From Desarmillaria ectypa (lineage: Eukaryota > Basidiomycota > Agaricomycetes > Agaricales > Physalacriaceae), in the NCBI GenBank assembly GCA_030407005.1, contig JAUDYN010000007.1:1798001-1862000 (forward strand): 64,000 nucleotides of DNA. Reading direction: 5' to 3'. Both the position numbers and the translations under genes were made by a program. Shown piece after piece: positions 59,691-64,000 of the stretch. Below the pieces are notes generated by a model that saw nothing but the letters and a program-made list of their open reading frames with translations, was not told the origin of the DNA and searched no databases. Every line of letters starts with the position of its first letter. The stretch's first letter is position 1.

Positions 59691-61809
59691 TTATTCGTCG
59701 CATGAGCCATCGTCCCATCCTCTGCATCTTTCGACTGCGTGTTGCCACAAACCCCAACGTCTTTCACGCTCTGCGCCATTAATTTCTGGCCTGAATTCTC
59801 GTGTTCCTGTTCTGTTCACCTCGGACAATGTCTCCGGCTTCCGTATATTCCAACCAAATAGGTTAACAGCAGATCCCGCAAGTAACGCAGAGCCCAGTGC
59901 AGTAGATCTGAATATTTGAAACGCCGTCATCAGGATAATCATCCGAAGGAAAGGGGCGATGATCTTACTCTCGCATCGTCGGACGAATGACACTGAATCC
60001 TCCTAGGTCTGCGAGGATACTCATCGCCAAATCACCGTTTGTCATTCCACCGTCTACTTTCAGGTGCTGAAGGTCTGTTCCAGAATCTAACTTCATGCTC
60101 TCTATCACGGCACGAGTTTGGAAGGCATTTGCTTCAAGCGTAGCTCTGGCTATATGCGATGGGTTTGTATACTGTGAAATGCCTAAACGGCAACCACATA
60201 AGTGGAAAACAGACTGAAATAAACAAACATCGATACCAATAAGAAGGCCAGCCGCAGCAGGATCCCAATATGGTGCAAGTAACCCAGAGAATGCAGTTAC
60301 AAAGTACACGCCCCCGGTCGTAGGTTCTTTAGCCGCCAACGTGTTCACGTCTGCGGCAGTTTTTATAAGTTGCATGGAGTCCCGTAACCATTTGATCGCG
60401 CTTCCAGCAGCAGATACTGAGTTACACATAATTAGTGAGTTACAACCCAGATGAATGTGCCAAACCACTCACTACTTCCTTCCAACGCGTAAACCGGTGG
60501 CGCATTAGGTCCTGCCTGATAGGCAACCTAGAATGACATGCATACATGATTTTGGCAAAGAAGGGAGGTCTAACCTTACCGTGCTCAGTAAGCCGTGGGT
60601 ACTTTTCACAATTTCATGTCCAGTACAAAACAGCAGAAAAGCGCCCGTTCCATACGTGCATTTTGCCTCACCTTCCTTCAAACATAAATTCCCAACCAAC
60701 GCTCCCTGCTGGTCACCGACAAGACCACCAATCGGGACGCCTTTCAAAGGTCCACTGGCAATGTGACCGTAGACTTCAGACGTCGACACGATCTTAGGCA
60801 GAATAGATGGGCGTAAACTAAAGAAATCCATTAGGAACGGCTCCCATTTGAGTGTGCCAATGTTCATTAGTAGTGTACGGGACGCGTTGCTGACTTCGCA
60901 TATATGCCGAACCTTCTGGGTATCTCCTACGAGGTTCTAAGGAGGCACGTTGAGTGATAAAACGCAATAGATGCTTGCAGACTCACATAAAAGAGCCATG
61001 ATTCGACCGTTCCGAAAAGCAACTGGTCGGATTCGTGAGCCTCAGAGACTTCGGGTATATGATCTATCATCCACCTCAGCTTAATGGCTGAAAAGTACGT
61101 CGAGAGAGGGAGGCCGGTCCTATGGATCTGAATGAGGATATACTACTGAGAAAAACGCGAAACGCACGTCTGACGCAAGATCTCGACGCCTTCCCTTCCT
61201 TTCTTCCACGCGCCCGGCTCGACTTGAAGGCCGATGGTTTCCAATTTCTGTTGAAATTGGGCGACGACGTTTTTCGTCCGAGAGTCGTCCCAGACGATTG
61301 CGTTGCATATCGGGTTTCCAGTCGTTCTGTGCCAGGCAACAGTAGTTTCGCGTTGGTTGGTTATACCTGCATAGTATGCTGCCCTTAATAAAACGGCAGC
61401 AACAAAGAACGATCGACACGCACCGATAACCTTGACACTTTCCTTGGCCCACCCATTAACCTCCAAAGTCTTGACCGCCTCCTCTATACACCTATTCGAA
61501 TACTCTCGTATTTCCAATGGGTCGTGGTCGTGCCACCTGCGGTAACTCGCTATCAGCCGAGAAAACAGAGATGTGCCTATTCGAAATGCGCACCCAGGGT
61601 GCTGATAGTACTGAGGAAATTCGAGCTGGTGCTGCGCGACGACATTGGCATACTGATCGAAAATGAGAAAACGAACTGAACTGAAAAATCACGAATAAAC
61701 GTGTGCGACAAAACTATCGGGAGAAGGTTTACGTGGTACCGCAGTCCAGGGACCCGACAAACTTGCCCATTTTGAGGGTCCTCACCATGGAGGAGAACAT
61801 ACGCATCAT
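59691..61809 (-). CDS. GUT1: glycerol kinase (FGGY family)
   Basis: The N-terminal phosphate-binding motif [10 protein letters not shown] joins across an intron to [13 protein letters not shown]. Further landmarks are [40 protein letters not shown] (split by an intron), [44 protein letters not shown] with [63 protein letters not shown] and ALGSALLAG; it ends GWDDGSCDE. All are FGGY glycerol-kinase signatures. It phosphorylates glycerol to glycerol-3-phosphate with ATP. The start is uncertain: ATG at 61809 ([20 protein letters not shown]) is used, but in-frame upstream ATGs reach 61932 and an ATG only three codons before FVGS would also fit. Confidence 0.93.
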
Positions 61810-61950
61810 GGAGGATGGTGAGGGAGCCACTACCTGTTGATTGGGACATCGGTACATCGGTGCCGGTGCCGATCTTCCGAGTTCACCCATCCCTTGGCAC
61901 ACAAAACAGTCTATAGGTCCAAGCAAAAACAATTTACTAAGCTAGATATG

Positions 61951-64000
<2,050 letters not shown>

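Overview
The window is a gene-dense, well-behaved piece of a fungal nuclear genome, almost certainly from a mushroom-forming basidiomycete (Agaricomycetes). The evidence is: coding regions broken every few hundred bases by very short introns (about 48-60 nt, GT...CTNAC...AG), gene lengths and intergenic gaps typical of this group, and families such as a Sfh5-type Sec14 protein, TRM82, WEE1/SWE1, PAF1, AP180, PSO2 and GH47 mannosidases in basidiomycete form. No prokaryotic, plasmid, viral, CRISPR or intact transposon signal was seen.

Layout. 0-6.6 kb (-): a UFD4/TRIP12-type HECT ubiquitin ligase. 6.8-8.7 kb (-): class III aminotransferase. 9.2-10.3 kb (+): ribosomal protein eS4. 10.4-12.9 kb (-): PSO2/SNM1 DNA-crosslink nuclease. 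13.1-14.8 kb (-): SLY41/triose-phosphate-transporter family protein. 15.8-17.1 kb (+): SFH5. 18.2-19.7 kb (+): unnamed multi-pass membrane protein. 20.1-22.2 kb (+): mitochondrial iron alcohol dehydrogenase of the hydroxyacid-oxoacid transhydrogenase type. 22.3-23.0 kb (+): TMEM97/EXPERA protein. 23.5-24.3 kb (-): J-domain protein. 24.9-28.0 kb (+): two proteins I do not recognise. 29.6-33.1 kb (+): WEE1 kinase. 33.5-35.1 kb (-): PAF1. 35.5-37.9 kb (+): MATE exporter. 38.2-40.7 kb (-): GH47 mannosidase with a membrane anchor. 41.2-45.2 kb (-): TBC Rab-GAP. 45.5-46.0 kb (-): ribosomal protein eL43. 47.0-49.0 kb (+): TRM82. 49.5-51.0 kb (+): NASP/Hif1 histone chaperone. 51.1-52.6 kb (-): gamma-glutamyl phosphate reductase. 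52.6-53.2 kb (+): remains of an SRPK-like kinase. 53.4-56.7 kb (-): AP180 clathrin adaptor. 57.3-58.2 kb (-): short-chain dehydrogenase. 58.4-59.4 kb (-): eEF1A-lysine-methyltransferase-like enzyme. 59.7-61.8 kb (-): glycerol kinase. 61.95 kb to the right edge (-): a second GH47 mannosidase, cut by the window end.

The genes are mostly housekeeping and do not form one pathway. Loose functional themes are present: secretory and endocytic traffic (SLY41-like, SFH5, TBC GAP, AP180, two GH47), translation (eS4, eL43, TRM82, eEF1A methyltransferase) and chromatin/cell cycle (WEE1, PAF1, NASP, PSO2, UFD4). I found no convincing new multi-gene system. The most interesting signals are at the single-gene level: a patch of PSO2 where the first half of the expected UBZ zinc finger sits in the wrong reading frame, a dense array of Ark1/Prk1-kinase-type LxxQxTG motifs plus NPF motifs in AP180, a conserved haem-ligand motif in SFH5, a 19-nt microexon, a GC-AG intron, and a decayed kinase gene squeezed between PRO2 and AP180. 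Exon boundaries given here were deduced by eye from reading frames and splice consensus, not from transcripts.
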